A stretch of 64,000 nucleotides of DNA, taken from NCBI GenBank assembly GCA_018433675.1, contig JAHDQS010000029.1, forward strand, positions 1 to 64,000, read 5' to 3'. Shown one piece after another: positions 46,009 to 57,300 of this stretch. How positions within the stretch are numbered: position 1 is the stretch's first letter; every line of letters begins with the position of its first letter. The notes beneath the pieces were generated by a model. It made no database searches and had not been told where the DNA came from. It saw only the letters and a list, made by a program, of their open reading frames with translations. A program made the position numbers and the translations under genes. Source of the DNA: Clostridia bacterium (GTDB lineage Bacteria > Bacillota > Peptococcia > DRI-13 > SM3-B62).

Positions 46009-46800
46009 ATGTTATGGCAGAGAGTGGTTGCTGCATTAGTTGGCATACCGGTTTTACTGGTAAGTTTATATATGGGAGAATACATTCTTTTAGTTGTAGT
46101 AGTTATTTTGAATGTATTTGGGCTGGCAGAATTCCGAATGATTGTCAGCAAATCAGGGCATCGTGCCATAGGGCTTCTTTTGTGGTTTTCTGCCCTTGCT
46201 ATTCCCGTCATATTTTACTTGGCTATTAATAATATGGGTATAGCGGTTTTGTCTTTACTGGTAGTCGGATGCTCGTATTATGTGCTGAAATATCCTGAAT
46301 ATTCGCCTTTGGATTTTGCGTTAACATTGTTTGGAATCATATATATCGTGATTGGTTTTTCACACCTAATTTTACTGAGAAATATGGCAGAAGGTTTTTG
46401 GCTAGCTGCTTACGTATTCCTGGTTGTTTGGAGCACAGATACAGCAGCATATTTCGTCGGTCTCAATTTCGGTCGACACAAGTTGCTCACACTTGTCAGC
46501 CCTCAAAAATCTTGGGAAGGGTTCTGCGGAGGGATATTAGGTAGCTTCTTGCTTATTTTTGTACTGGCAAAAGTTCTTATTCCTACCTATGAGCAATTTT
46601 TATTGTATATGACACCGCTTGTTTCAGCGGTAGCTCAAATTGGCGACTTGTTTGAAAGCACATTAAAAAGATACGCCGGTGTAAAGGACTCCGGGAAAAT
46701 AATACCCGGTCATGGCGGAGTCTTAGATAGATTTGATAGTGCATTATGGGCTATTCCTCTCACATATCATTTATTATCTCTTTTTGAAAGGTTGTATTGA
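46009..46800 (+). CDS. cdsA: Phosphatidate cytidylyltransferase
   Basis: Makes CDP-diacylglycerol, the branch point of phospholipid synthesis. The 263-residue, eight-helix membrane protein ends with the signature 'KDSGKIIPGHGGVLDRFDS'. ATG 46009 is used; an upstream TTG/GTG start at 45997-46000 is possible, since the ribosome site is weak. Confidence 0.93.
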   Translation: MLWQRVVAALVGIPVLLVSLYMGEYILLVVVVILNVFGLAEFRMIVSKSGHRAIGLLLWFSALAIPVIFYLAINNMGIAVLSLLVVGCSYYVLKYPEYSPLDFALTLFGIIYIVIGFSHLILLRNMAEGFWLAAYVFLVVWSTDTAAYFVGLNFGRHKLLTLVSPQKSWEGFCGGILGSFLLIFVLAKVLIPTYEQFLLYMTPLVSAVAQIGDLFESTLKRYAGVKDSGKIIPGHGGVLDRFDSALWAIPLTYHLLSLFERLY

Positions 46801-46802
46801 AC

Positions 46803-47915
46803 ATGAAAATCAAAGAGTATTGGTATGGACAGGTTCTGTTGAAAGCGACTCTCGTTTTAGTTATACTTATTACAATTTTTTTTGCGGTTAATTATGTGGT
46901 TCCCATGTTTTTCAAACTGTCGGTCAATTTGTTTTGGGGCCTTTTTCCTTTCATTCTTGCCGTAATCATGGCCGTATTAATTGATCCCGTTGTTGATTGG
47001 TTGGTAGAAAAGAAGAATATTAACAGAGGTATTGCGGTTGCCTTGACTCTTGTTCTTTTAATATCAGGGTTTACTTTGATTATTGTTTTTGCAGTTTCAA
47101 GGCTGATTATTGAGCTGTCAGGGATCTATAGCAACCTACCAAAATATACTCAGGTGCTTACCCAAAAGGGTATGGAGTTCTTCGAGGGAATAAGGCAATA
47201 TCTAACAAATAATCCGTTGCCCCAGGAGGCCCAAGACGCCATATTTAACAATTTAAAAGTTGTCGTAGACGGCATTGGCGATGCAATGAAGTTTACTACG
47301 AATTTTGTTTTTGATTTGATGACTGCTTTGCCTTTATTAGTTACGATTATTCTCGTTGCGGGTGTCGCCACTTTCTTTATCAGCAAGGATAAAAAAGCTA
47401 TCACAACCTTTATTTTCAACGCTGTTCCACAAAATAAAGTATTATCGGTCAGCGGGGTTATAGGCGATATCAATAGTGCCCTGATAGGATTCTTTCGTGC
47501 TCAGCTTATCCTGATAAGTATTTCTACTTTACTGGCCATACTAGGGCTATCTATTCTGGGCAACAAATACGCCCTGACGGTGGGTATCGTTGTGGGGATA
47601 TTTGACCTCTTGCCTATCCTCGGTCCGGGAACGATTCTTGTGCCTTGGGCAATTATTGAATTTTTTGCCGGGCGTATCAACATGGGTATTGCCTTGTTAG
47701 TTCTATACGGTATTATTGTAGCTGTGAGAGGAGTAATTGAACCGAAGGTTATTTCACAGCAAATCGGTCTGCATCCTTTGGTAACCTTGATGGCGCTCTT
47801 TTTAGGGCTTAAGTTTCTTGGGATAGGAGGTATCATTATCGGACCGGTTGCGGTAGTACTGGCAATAGCAATATATAAAAGCTTTTACTCAAAGAGTGGA
47901 GGAACACCAATTTGA
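46803..47915 (+). CDS. AI-2E-family membrane permease
   Basis: The 370-residue protein has about eight hydrophobic helices and the family pattern in 'DLLPILGPGTILVPWAI' (about 275-291) and the late 'FLGLKFLGIGGIIIGPVAVV' region. This family (YtvI/TqsA/YubA) has diverse proposed roles, from ion antiport to signal export; I cannot name the substrate. It lies between cdsA and dxr, where B. subtilis has no such gene. ATG 46803 is preferred, but a TTG at 46797, better spaced from AAAGG, is possible. Confidence 0.85.
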   Translation: MKIKEYWYGQVLLKATLVLVILITIFFAVNYVVPMFFKLSVNLFWGLFPFILAVIMAVLIDPVVDWLVEKKNINRGIAVALTLVLLISGFTLIIVFAVSRLIIELSGIYSNLPKYTQVLTQKGMEFFEGIRQYLTNNPLPQEAQDAIFNNLKVVVDGIGDAMKFTTNFVFDLMTALPLLVTIILVAGVATFFISKDKKAITTFIFNAVPQNKVLSVSGVIGDINSALIGFFRAQLILISISTLLAILGLSILGNKYALTVGIVVGIFDLLPILGPGTILVPWAIIEFFAGRINMGIALLVLYGIIVAVRGVIEPKVISQQIGLHPLVTLMALFLGLKFLGIGGIIIGPVAVVLAIAIYKSFYSKSGGTPI

Positions 47916-49066
47916 CAAAAAAAGTTACCATCCTTGGTTCAACCGGCTCAATTGGCCGACAGGCTTTGCAGGTTGTTGACGAGCATCCGGAAGAATATGA
48001 AATAGTTGCATTAGCTGCGGGAAGAAACACCCAACTATTAGTCAAACAGATAGAAAAATATCACCCGCGATATGTTAACGTAGCAGAAAAAGACGCAGCC
48101 CAAACCTTACAAACAATACCTATGGTTGATACCCCCACAGTGACCGTAGGGGAGAGAGGTTTGCTTGAATTAGCCTGTTTAGAGGGAACCGACCTTTTGG
48201 TTGTTGCTGTGACGGGTATTCATGGTTTGCTTCCGACCCTTAAAGCATTGGAAAAAGGAATTACGGTTGCCTTAGCCAATAAAGAGACGATTGTTGCCGG
48301 CGGAAGCCTCGTGATGGAAAAGGCTCGCCAGACAGGTACGGCTATTCTTCCCCTGGACAGTGAACATTCCGCATTATTCCAGTGCATTGAAGAGGATAAC
48401 AAAAATGAAATAGAGAAGCTGATTATTACTGCTTCCGGCGGTCCTTTTTTACATTGGAAGAAAGAGGATCTAGTAGAGGCCACTCCCGCAAAGGCGTTAA
48501 AGCATCCTAAATGGCAAATGGGCAGAAAAATAACTGTTGATAGTGCCAGTATGATAAACAAAGGTTTAGAGGTGATAGAGGCACATTGGTTATTCGACGT
48601 GCCTTACGAAAAAATCGAGGTTTTGGTTCATCCACAAAGCATCATTCACTCGATGGTCCAATATGCAGATGGTGTTGTGATGGCTCAAATGGGTATGCCG
48701 GATATGCGTGTTCCGATACAATATGCTATGACATATCCGAAAAGACGTAAGAATCCTTTTCCCAGACCTGATTTTATCGAAATAGGAGAAATGACTTTCT
48801 TTAAGCCGGATTTTAATAAATTCAGAGGTTTGGCTCTTGCCTACGAAGCCGGAAAAACAGGAGGAACGATGCCTGTTGTGTTCAATGCCGCTAACGAAAA
48901 GGCAGTTTCCTTATTTCTTAAAGAACGAATAAAGTTTAGCGAGATACCTATATTAATCGAGAAGGCAATGGATGCTCATCTTACAAAACCCATTATTGGT
49001 ATCGATGATATTTTACAGGCTGACGAATGGGCGCGAGAAGAAATCAAGAGATATATTCGAGCATAA
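47912..49066 (+). CDS. dxr: 1-deoxy-D-xylulose 5-phosphate reductoisomerase
   Basis: Second step of the MEP isoprenoid pathway. The 384-residue protein has the NADPH motif 'GSTGSIGRQ' (N-terminus), 'ANKETIVAGG', 'LDSEHSALFQ' and the flexible 'MGRKITVDSASM' region. The start is TTG 47912 with GGAGGAA upstream, overlapping the permease stop by 4 nt. It works with ispG downstream. Confidence 0.97.
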   Translation: MTKKVTILGSTGSIGRQALQVVDEHPEEYEIVALAAGRNTQLLVKQIEKYHPRYVNVAEKDAAQTLQTIPMVDTPTVTVGERGLLELACLEGTDLLVVAVTGIHGLLPTLKALEKGITVALANKETIVAGGSLVMEKARQTGTAILPLDSEHSALFQCIEEDNKNEIEKLIITASGGPFLHWKKEDLVEATPAKALKHPKWQMGRKITVDSASMINKGLEVIEAHWLFDVPYEKIEVLVHPQSIIHSMVQYADGVVMAQMGMPDMRVPIQYAMTYPKRRKNPFPRPDFIEIGEMTFFKPDFNKFRGLALAYEAGKTGGTMPVVFNAANEKAVSLFLKERIKFSEIPILIEKAMDAHLTKPIIGIDDILQADEWAREEIKRYIRA

Positions 49067-49081
49067 AAAAGGGGTGTTTTA

Positions 49082-50131
49082 GTGCAAACGGTATTAACTT
49101 CGATTATCGTATTTGGGATTATTATATTTGTACATGAGTTCGGACATTATGCTCTAGCCAAGTTCTCAGGCATATTTGTGGAAGAATTCAGTATCGGTAT
49201 GGGACCCAAAATCGTCAGTAAAAAGTGGGGCGAAACTTCTTATTCTTTAAGAGTCCTGCCTATTGGTGGTTTTTGTAAAATGGCCGGAGAAGCCGGAGAG
49301 GAAGACAGTAATACGCAAACAGTTCCCAGGGATAGAAGATTTGACGGAAAACCCGCTTTATCAAGGATGGCTGTTATTTTTGCCGGACCATTGATGAATT
49401 TCATATTTGCTGCCGTTTTATTCGCGGTTCTCTTTAGCTTTTTAGGAATACCCGTAGACTATCAAAATGAAATCGGGCAGGTTCAGCCGGACAGCATAGC
49501 TGAAGAGGCAGGCTTTTTGGAAGGCGATCGAATTATTAAGATTAATGAAATAAATATCGAGACCTGGCAAGATGTAGTCGGCGTAATTCATAATAGTCCC
49601 GCTGAAGAATTAAATATTACTGTTGTCAGGAATGATGCTCCTTTAAACATTAAAGTCATTCCCGGGCTCGACGAGGAAACTGAGCTTGGCATGATAGGAA
49701 TTGTCCCGGGAGAACCAATCCTTCACAAGGTGGGCATTTTGACCGGCATCAAGGATGGTATTATCAACACCATGGAGCTTACGGTGCTGATAATACAGGG
49801 CTTGGTTCAGTTAGTTACCGGGGAAGTATCACCCGAAGGGGTGGCAGGACCCCTTGGTATTATCCAAATGATTGGTGAGTCGGCTAAATTCGGTTTGATT
49901 TATTTAGTCAATTTTACAGCCTTTCTATCCGTAAATCTCGGGCTTTTAAACCTTTTGCCCATCCCGGCCTTAGACGGCAGTCGCTTGCTGTTTTTATTGC
50001 TTGAAGTTGTCAGAGGAAAACCGATCAATCCGGCCAAGGAGAACTTTGTACATTTAATTGGTTTTTTCTTGCTAATGCTGCTGATGGTCGTTATTACCTA
50101 TCAGGATGTAGCTCGTTTATTTGTTCGTTAG
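49082..50131 (+). CDS. rseP: Site-2 intramembrane protease RseP (RasP)
   Basis: Zinc metalloprotease that cleaves transmembrane anti-sigma factors and signal peptides. The 349-residue protein has the HEFGH motif at residues 18-22, a single PDZ domain (about 125-200) and the third zinc ligand region 'IPALDGSRL' with Asp298. Four membrane helices are evident. GTG 49082 follows AAGGGGTG. Confidence 0.96.
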   Translation: MQTVLTSIIVFGIIIFVHEFGHYALAKFSGIFVEEFSIGMGPKIVSKKWGETSYSLRVLPIGGFCKMAGEAGEEDSNTQTVPRDRRFDGKPALSRMAVIFAGPLMNFIFAAVLFAVLFSFLGIPVDYQNEIGQVQPDSIAEEAGFLEGDRIIKINEINIETWQDVVGVIHNSPAEELNITVVRNDAPLNIKVIPGLDEETELGMIGIVPGEPILHKVGILTGIKDGIINTMELTVLIIQGLVQLVTGEVSPEGVAGPLGIIQMIGESAKFGLIYLVNFTAFLSVNLGLLNLLPIPALDGSRLLFLLLEVVRGKPINPAKENFVHLIGFFLLMLLMVVITYQDVARLFVR

Positions 50132-50159
50132 AATTTGTTTTTAAGGAGAAGGTTAGATA

Positions 50160-51233
50160 ATGGAAGGAATAAGACGGAGGGAAACAATTGATCTGTTTCT
50201 GGGCGGAATAGGTATCGGCGGAGCCTATCCCGTAACTATACAGTCTATGACGAATACAAATACCTGTGATATCGCAGGGACCCTGGAGCAGATTAGGAGA
50301 TTAGCTTTGCACGGCTGTGATATTGTGCGAGTCGCTGTCCCTGATGATTCTGCTGCTGAGGCTGTGGCTGAAATTGTGAGGGAATCCCCAATGCCAGTGA
50401 TAGCCGACATTCATTTTGATTATTCTTTGGCTTTGTCGTCCTTAAATAATGGCGTACATGGCTTAAGATTGAATCCCGGTAATATAGGTGCCGAATGGAA
50501 GGTAAAAGAGGTAGCTAAGGCGGCTCAAGAAAGAGACGTGCCGATCAGAATCGGGGTCAATAGCGGTTCCTTGGAAAAAGAACAGCTTGAAAAGTATGGC
50601 GGGGTGACATCACAAGCCATGGTGGAAAGTGCCCTCAAGCATGTAAATATTTTAGAAAAGATTGGTTTTAATTTAATAAAAATATCATTAAAGGCATCCG
50701 ATGTGCCGTTAATGATCCAAGCTAATCGTGAGATTGCCGAAAAGGTTCCCTTTCCGCTTCATTTGGGCGTTACTGAGGCAGGTTTGTATGAAAGCTCCAG
50801 TATTAAATCTGCGGTGGGAATTGGAACTTTACTTTCCGAAGGGATTGGGGATACCATCAGAGTATCGGTAACCGGTGACCCGGTCCGGGAACTGTCAATC
50901 GCCAATAACATTTTGAAGGCACTTGGCCATAGAAAAAAGGGTGTTGATATCGTATCCTGTCCTACCTGTGGACGCTGTCAGGTCGATTTATTTAAAATTG
51001 CCAAAGAGGTTGAGGAAAAGACGGCCGGCATCAGCCAACCATTAAAGATTGCTGTTATGGGTTGTATTGTTAACGGACCTGGCGAGGCCAGGGAAGCGGA
51101 TTTAGGAATCGCAGGCGGAAAGGGCAGTGGATTGCTTTTTTCCAAGGGCAAGATAATACGTAAAGTGCCGGAAAGTGAGTTAGTCCAAGCACTTTGTGAC
51201 GAAATAGATAAAATAGCCGGAAAAGAGGTATAG
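50160..51233 (+). CDS. ispG: 4-hydroxy-3-methylbut-2-enyl-diphosphate synthase IspG
   Basis: Iron-sulfur enzyme of the MEP pathway. The 357-residue short form has an N-terminal TIM barrel and a C-terminal [4Fe-4S] domain; the cluster Cys are 267 and 270 ('SCPTCGRC') and 302 ('GCIVNGPGEA'), with the Glu of that motif as fourth ligand. It lies next to dxr and rseP, which concentrates two MEP genes here. ATG 50160 follows AAGGAGAAGG. Confidence 0.97.
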   Translation: MEGIRRRETIDLFLGGIGIGGAYPVTIQSMTNTNTCDIAGTLEQIRRLALHGCDIVRVAVPDDSAAEAVAEIVRESPMPVIADIHFDYSLALSSLNNGVHGLRLNPGNIGAEWKVKEVAKAAQERDVPIRIGVNSGSLEKEQLEKYGGVTSQAMVESALKHVNILEKIGFNLIKISLKASDVPLMIQANREIAEKVPFPLHLGVTEAGLYESSSIKSAVGIGTLLSEGIGDTIRVSVTGDPVRELSIANNILKALGHRKKGVDIVSCPTCGRCQVDLFKIAKEVEEKTAGISQPLKIAVMGCIVNGPGEAREADLGIAGGKGSGLLFSKGKIIRKVPESELVQALCDEIDKIAGKEV

Positions 51234-51236
51234 AGC

Positions 51237-52955
51237 ATGTACTTTAGTAAATTATTAGCCCCAACATTGAGAGAGACGCCGGCTGAGGCCGAAGTAATCA
51301 GTCATCAGCTCTTGGTAAGGGCCGGTTTTATTCGTAAATCATCATCAGGAGTATATACATATCTTCCTTTGGCTCAGAAGGTCATAGCCAAGATATCATC
51401 AATTATCAGGGAAGAGTTGGATCAGGCGGGATGTCAGGAATTGATGCTGCCAATTATCCAGCCCGCTGAGCTGTGGTTGGAATCGGGACGTTGGAATGTA
51501 TATGGCAAAGAGTTATTTCGGTTGCAGGATAGACATGAAAGGGATTTTTGCTTAGGTCCGACTCACGAGGAGATTATAACCGATTTGGTGAGAGCTGAGG
51601 TAACTTCCTATCGGGATTTGCCCTTGAATCTCTATCAAATACAAAATAAATACCGCGACGAGAGAAGACCGCGTTTCGGTTTGATGCGCGGCAGGGAATT
51701 TATTATGAAAGATGCCTATTCCTTTGATAAGGATGAGGGATGTCTAGCCCAAACATATCAGCTAATGTATGAGGTATATCAAAGGATATTCACAAGATGC
51801 GGACTTGTGTTCAGAGCTGTTGAGGCTGATTCAGGGGCTATCGGCGGAAGCATTACTCATGAGTTTATGGTCATTGCAGATGCAGGGGAGGCTGAAATTG
51901 TCTACTGCCCGGAATGTGCCTATGCAGCAAATATCGAAATCGCCTCTTGCCAACCGAGCCGGTACGTATCTGACGAAGACCCTGTACCTAAAAGCCTTGA
52001 AAAGATTAAAACTCCGGGAAAAACAACAATTGAGATGGTGTCTGATTTTCTGTCAGTCGCAAAGCAGGAGTTGATAAAAACCGTATTTTACCAGGCAGAT
52101 GATGAAGTAATTGTTGCCCTAGTGCGCGGAGACAGAACTTTAAATGAGATTAAACTGCAAAGACTTCATCCTTGTGTAGATTTAGAAATGGCTGCGGCAG
52201 AAAAGATTAAGGAGATAACAGGATCAGAGCCGGGCTACGTCGGACCGGTCGGTCTTGATACGGATTCTGTCAAGGTATATGCCGATAATGAGGTTAAGAT
52301 AATGATAAATGCCATATGCGGAGCAAATGAACCTAATTATCATTTTATCAATGTCCAGCCGGAAAAAGATTTTTCCGTTACCATGTACGGAGATTTGCGA
52401 TCTGTCGAAGAACATGAACCCTGTCCTAGTTGTGGCACTGCTTTGATAAAGAAGAGAGGAATTGAAGTGGGGCAGGTATTTAAGCTGGGGACAAAATACA
52501 GTGAAGCGCTAAATGCAAGGTATGTAGATGAAAACGGTAATGAAAAACTGATGTATATGGGTTGTTACGGTATTGGTGTTAGCAGAACAATGGCCGCGGC
52601 GGTAGAACAAAATTTTGACCGGGACGGCATTATCTGGCCTGCGGCAATTGCTCCTTTCCATGTGGTGATAGTACCTGTAGACATTAATAATGATCGGATC
52701 TGGGAGGTTTCTAAGAATATCTACAATGAGCTCAAGGAGAGTGGTATTGAGGTAGTTCTTGACGATAGGGGAGAACGGGCCGGAGTTAAATTTAAAGATG
52801 CGGATTTAATAGGCTATCCCTTGAGGGTAATAGTTGGGAAAAAGCTTATCGAAGATGGTTTGGTCGAGATCAAAGCAAGAAAGGAAAAGAGCGGAACCAC
52901 GATCAAGCCTGAGGAGATAACGGTGTATATTCAAAGTAAATTGGGAAACATGTGA
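51237..52955 (+). CDS. proS: Prolyl-tRNA synthetase, bacterial type
   Basis: Class II synthetase, 572 residues. Motif 2 ('[17 protein letters not shown]'), an editing (INS) domain (about 220-390), the C-terminal half with '[18 protein letters not shown]' and an anticodon-binding domain (about 470-572) are present. The editing domain is complete, so misacylated Ala-tRNAPro should be cleared. ATG 51237 lies 3 nt after ispG. Confidence 0.97.
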   Translation: MYFSKLLAPTLRETPAEAEVISHQLLVRAGFIRKSSSGVYTYLPLAQKVIAKISSIIREELDQAGCQELMLPIIQPAELWLESGRWNVYGKELFRLQDRHERDFCLGPTHEEIITDLVRAEVTSYRDLPLNLYQIQNKYRDERRPRFGLMRGREFIMKDAYSFDKDEGCLAQTYQLMYEVYQRIFTRCGLVFRAVEADSGAIGGSITHEFMVIADAGEAEIVYCPECAYAANIEIASCQPSRYVSDEDPVPKSLEKIKTPGKTTIEMVSDFLSVAKQELIKTVFYQADDEVIVALVRGDRTLNEIKLQRLHPCVDLEMAAAEKIKEITGSEPGYVGPVGLDTDSVKVYADNEVKIMINAICGANEPNYHFINVQPEKDFSVTMYGDLRSVEEHEPCPSCGTALIKKRGIEVGQVFKLGTKYSEALNARYVDENGNEKLMYMGCYGIGVSRTMAAAVEQNFDRDGIIWPAAIAPFHVVIVPVDINNDRIWEVSKNIYNELKESGIEVVLDDRGERAGVKFKDADLIGYPLRVIVGKKLIEDGLVEIKARKEKSGTTIKPEEITVYIQSKLGNM

Positions 52956-52987
52956 GAAGAAAGATTGTTTTGCAAGGGGGAATATAT

Positions 52988-53620
52988 ATGCCTGTTACGG
53001 CGATTATCCCTGCTTATAACGAAGAAAAATATCTGGGAGGCGTCCTAACCGAACTGCTGGACGTGGAATTGGTTTCACAAATAATTGTTGTTGATGACGG
53101 TTCAACAGATAAAACATCACAGGTTGCGCGGGGATATGGCGTGGATGTGCTTGAACTGCCGTCTAATAAAGGAAAAGCAGGAGCTATGGCAGCAGGTCTG
53201 GATTATGCTAAAGAAGATTATATACTTTTTCTTGATGCCGATCTGCTTGATTTGCAAAAGCAAAATATTTACGATCTTATTATACCTGTAATCAATGATA
53301 AAGCCGATATGACAGTTGGCGTTTTCGGCAGCGGGAGACCGGTAACAGATGCAGCTCAGCTTATTGCGCCTTTTCTATCAGGACAGCGCTGCATCAAAAA
53401 GAAATGGTTATCCGAAATAGAAAAGTGGGCTGATGCCGGATATGGAGTGGAGGTTGCTCTAACAGTCTATGCTCATCGTAACAAACTGCGCATCAAGCAT
53501 GTCGAACTGCCCAAAATGTCCCATGTTATGAAAGAGGAAAAACTTGGTATTGTTCGAGGTTTTGCCTTTCGGATGAAAATGTACTGGGAGATAGCCAAAA
53601 GAATACGGATAGGGGGTTGA
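52988..53620 (+). CDS. Family 2 glycosyltransferase
   Basis: The 210-residue GT-A fold protein has 'PAYNEEKYLGG', 'VVDDGSTDKT' and the metal-binding 'FLDADL' (DxD-like). It lacks membrane helices, so it is a soluble transferase rather than a lipid-linked synthase. The sugar and acceptor are not predictable; sequence is of the glucosyl-phosphoglycerate/polyprenyl type in general appearance. I chose ATG 52988 with AAGGGGGAA at 52974-52982, over a GTG at 52952 that overlaps proS. Confidence 0.85.
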   Translation: MPVTAIIPAYNEEKYLGGVLTELLDVELVSQIIVVDDGSTDKTSQVARGYGVDVLELPSNKGKAGAMAAGLDYAKEDYILFLDADLLDLQKQNIYDLIIPVINDKADMTVGVFGSGRPVTDAAQLIAPFLSGQRCIKKKWLSEIEKWADAGYGVEVALTVYAHRNKLRIKHVELPKMSHVMKEEKLGIVRGFAFRMKMYWEIAKRIRIGG

Positions 53621-53627
53621 TTGCGAG

Positions 53628-54296
53628 ATGGAATATGAACTCATTCTGTCTTTGCGCATACTGGTTGCGGCAATTCTGGGCGGCATCATTGGGTTGGAAA
53701 GAGAAAGCCTTAACAAAACAGCCGGTTTTCGTACCCATACCCTTGTCTGCCTTGGTTCATGCCTGATAATGATATTATCTATTGAAATGTTTGAAGTGTA
53801 CGGTCGTGGAGAAATAGGTGATCCGGCCCGTTTGGCGGCACAGGTCGTAAGCGGAATTGGTTTTTTAGGGGCCGGTGCAATTATGCGTTCCGGGTTTGGT
53901 GTTAGGGGTTTAACTACGGCGGCAACCTTATGGGTAGTTGCCGGTATTGGGCTGGCCGTTGGGGCAGGTAAGTATATAATAGCTGTTGGAACAACGATTA
54001 TTGTCTTTATTGTGTTAACATACTTAACATTCTTCGAAAAAGCCCTCAGTACTTCACAAAAAAAGGACAAGAGAATCGAAGCAATTATTACGGATAAACC
54101 GGGGCAATTGGGCTTGGTCTGTACCGCCTTAGGGGAAATGGATATTCTTATTAAGAATATTGAAATGCATGAGGACAAAGGTGATAATACAATCAGAATA
54201 GGGTTTTCCGTAAATATTCCCTATGCTGTGGATAAAGAGTTAATCATTCAAAAATTAAGCGGCGTCAGTGGCGTCCACGAGATAAAAATGATCTAA
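53628..54296 (+). CDS. MgtC/SapB-family membrane protein
   Basis: The 222-residue protein has five hydrophobic helices in the MgtC domain (about 8-140; 'GGIIGLERE', 'GIGFLGAGAIM') and a C-terminal ACT-like domain (about 150-222). The ACT-bearing form is common in Firmicutes. The role in magnesium or membrane-potential homeostasis is inferred from MgtC; the ligand of the ACT part is unknown. It is an insertion between proS and polC. Confidence 0.9.
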   Translation: MEYELILSLRILVAAILGGIIGLERESLNKTAGFRTHTLVCLGSCLIMILSIEMFEVYGRGEIGDPARLAAQVVSGIGFLGAGAIMRSGFGVRGLTTAATLWVVAGIGLAVGAGKYIIAVGTTIIVFIVLTYLTFFEKALSTSQKKDKRIEAIITDKPGQLGLVCTALGEMDILIKNIEMHEDKGDNTIRIGFSVNIPYAVDKELIIQKLSGVSGVHEIKMI

Positions 54297-54315
54297 CAGG
54301 AGGCATATCAACAGG

Positions 54316-57300
54316 ATGTCAATGATATCTGGCAACGATAATAAGCATTGGACAAAACTAGTGGCGTCAGCCGATCTGCAGGACGATGTGAAAATGTATA
54401 TAATGAGTTGCAGAATTGAAAAGGTAAGGGTATCTCGCAAGGAAGGGAAATGGGATATTTTCTTAAACGCTCAATCCGAACCTACTGAAGGTGTATTTGC
54501 CTCATTGCATAATATATGGCAAAGGTTTGCTCCTGGAAGTAAGGTTGACTTTCACTTTAGTAATGTTCAGCATTCTTTGGAATTAAAGGAGTTATGGGAA
54601 AAGCAACAGGAGGGGGTCTTTGAAAAACTGATTGTTAATAATCCAAGTCTTCGAGGCTGGCTGGTTGAAGCGGATTATCTTATTGAGAAAGAAAGGCTGC
54701 AGATTGTCGTGGGAAACGAAACTGCTTATTCTTATCTCAACGCGCAAAATATTGAGTCTAAGCTTGAAAAATTACTGGCTGTAGAATACAATTGCAAGGC
54801 GCAAGTTGCTGTTATCTTAAGTAAAGATAACAGTGATGTATTTTCTGACGACTATAGACCGTCATTGAAAAAAATCGAAGAAGATTACCGTCAGAAAATC
54901 CTCAAAAATGTAGAAATGGCTGCCAATAAATCGGTATCTCACGTTGTCAAAGGAAAAAACAGCGTCGTTATGGGGAGAAAGATCACGGCAGCGTCTATTC
55001 CTATTTTGTCAATAGTGGAAGAAGAGAAAGATGTTGTTATTAAAGGATTTATTTTTAATTATGAAAAAAGGCTTCTGAAAAGCGGCAGGATTTTATTGAG
55101 CTTTGCAATAACGGATAAACATGATTCATTAGCCTGCAAGATAATTGACACTGAAGAAAAGCTTAGTTCTATCGCTAGCCTGTTTCAAAGCGAAGAAAAT
55201 TATTGTTATCTCTTCCGAGGTTCTGTACAAACAGATCGCTTTACACAAGAGTTAACAATGCTTCCTCGTGATATTATGATAACTGTCGCCGAGGAAAGAA
55301 TGGACGATGAAAAAGAAAAGCGAGTTGAACTGCATTTACATACAAAAATGAGTGCCCTGGATGCCGTAGCAGGTGTGGAAGATGTTATTAAAAGGGTGAA
55401 AAGCTGGGGGCATCCGGCCGTTGCTATTACAGACCATGGCGTTGTGCAGTCCTTTCCGGAGGCTTATGAAGTTGCTAAGAGGATCGGACAAAAAGTCATT
55501 TATGGCATGGAGGGTTATATTTTTGATGATAAGCAATTTGGCACAGAAAACAAAAAGGTACCTACATACCATTGCCTTATTCTCGTTCTTAACCAGGAAG
55601 GACTGAGAAACATTTATGAGCTTACCAGCATCTCACACTTGCAATACTTTTACAGGGTCCCTCGTATCCCTAAGAGTAAGTTACATGAATTGCGGGAAGG
55701 GCTGTTGATCGGAACGGCATGTGAGGCAGGTGAGTTGATTAGAATGTACCTTCAGGGAGCGGATGTAGGTAAACTGGAGGAGATAGCTTCTTTTTATGAT
55801 TTTTTAGAAATACAGCCGCGGGGAAATAACAGATTTATGCTGGAAAATGGTACTTTTAAAGCCGAAGAAGAGTTGCTTAAGATGAATAAGACAATCTATG
55901 AGTTGGGACTTAAGTTGCAAAAGCCTGTAGTTGCAACGGGGGATGTGCATTTTTTGGACCCGGAGGATGAGGTATACAGAAGGATCCTCATGGCAGGAAA
56001 AGGCTTTGAGGACGCTGACAATCAGGCACCACTTTATTTAATGACAACTAAGGAAATGCTACATGAATTCAGTTACCTCGGAGAAAAGGAAGCTTACGAA
56101 GTGGTAATAGCTAATCCTCAAAGGATTGCTGAAGCGGTGGAGGATATTAAACCGATACCCGATGAGTTATACCCTCCCGCCATACCCGGGGCCGAGGAAG
56201 AAATCAATAACCTGTCCTTAACAAAGGCCCATGAACTATATGGTGAAAAGCTTCCGGATTTGGTGCAAGAAAGACTTGATAAAGAGTTAAAAGCAATAAT
56301 TGATAATGGTTTCGCTGTTTTATATTTAATTGCTCATAAGCTTGTCAAAAAATCGAATGATGATGGGTACCTTGTAGGTTCACGTGGTTCCGTAGGTTCT
56401 TCCCTGGTTGCGACACTATGTGGCATCACTGAAGTCAATCCGCTTCCGCCGCATTATCGCTGTAACAACTGTTATTATACTAAATTCTTTGAAGATAAAA
56501 GTACCGGTTCAGGGGCTGACCTTTCGGATATGAAGTGCCCAAATTGCGGAAAAGAGCTTCAAAAAGAAGGACATGATATCCCGTTCGAAGTATTTTTGGG
56601 CTTCGAAGGAGATAAGGTCCCGGATATAGATTTAAACTTTTCCGGTGAATATCAGCCTAGGGCACACAAGTATACGGAAATCCTTTTTGGAAAGGATAAT
56701 GTTTTTCGTGCCGGGACTATTGCCACTGTTGCCAACAAAACTGCCTATGGCTTTGTAAAAAATTATTTTGATGATAGGAAAAAATTTGTGCGGGGTGTGG
56801 AGATTAACAGGCTGGTCAAGGGCTGTACAGGAGTTAAACGGACAACAGGGCAGCATCCGGGAGGAATTATGGTCTTGCCTAAGGGTCTGGACATCCATCG
56901 CTTTACTCCCCTGCAAAGACCGGCTGATGATGTAAAATCAAGTACCCGGACAACTCATTTTGATTATCATGCCATTTCCAGCAGATTAGTTAAACTCGAT
57001 ATTTTAGGTCATGATGACCCAACGGTTATTAAAATGTTGGAGGATTTGACGGGTGTTGACAGCAGGGAAATACCTCTTGATGAGCCTAAAGTATTGTCGA
57101 TTTTTAAAGGGTCCGAGGCACTAGGCTTCGGTACGCTTGGTATTCCTGAATTCGGAACAAAGTTTGTCAGACAGATGCTGGAGGATACCAAACCTGCAAC
57201 TTTTTCTGACCTTGTTCGCATCAGCGGGTTTTCCCATGGTACGGATGTATGGTTGAATAATGCTCAAGAGCTGCTCAAGACAGGTACGGCAAAGATGCCG

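Noticed and set aside
46803-47915. AI-2 quorum-sensing exporter
   Set aside because: The family name is historical; most members have other or unknown substrates.
53628-54296. Virulence factor MgtC
   Set aside because: MgtC/SapB proteins with an ACT tail are general in Firmicutes; no virulence context.
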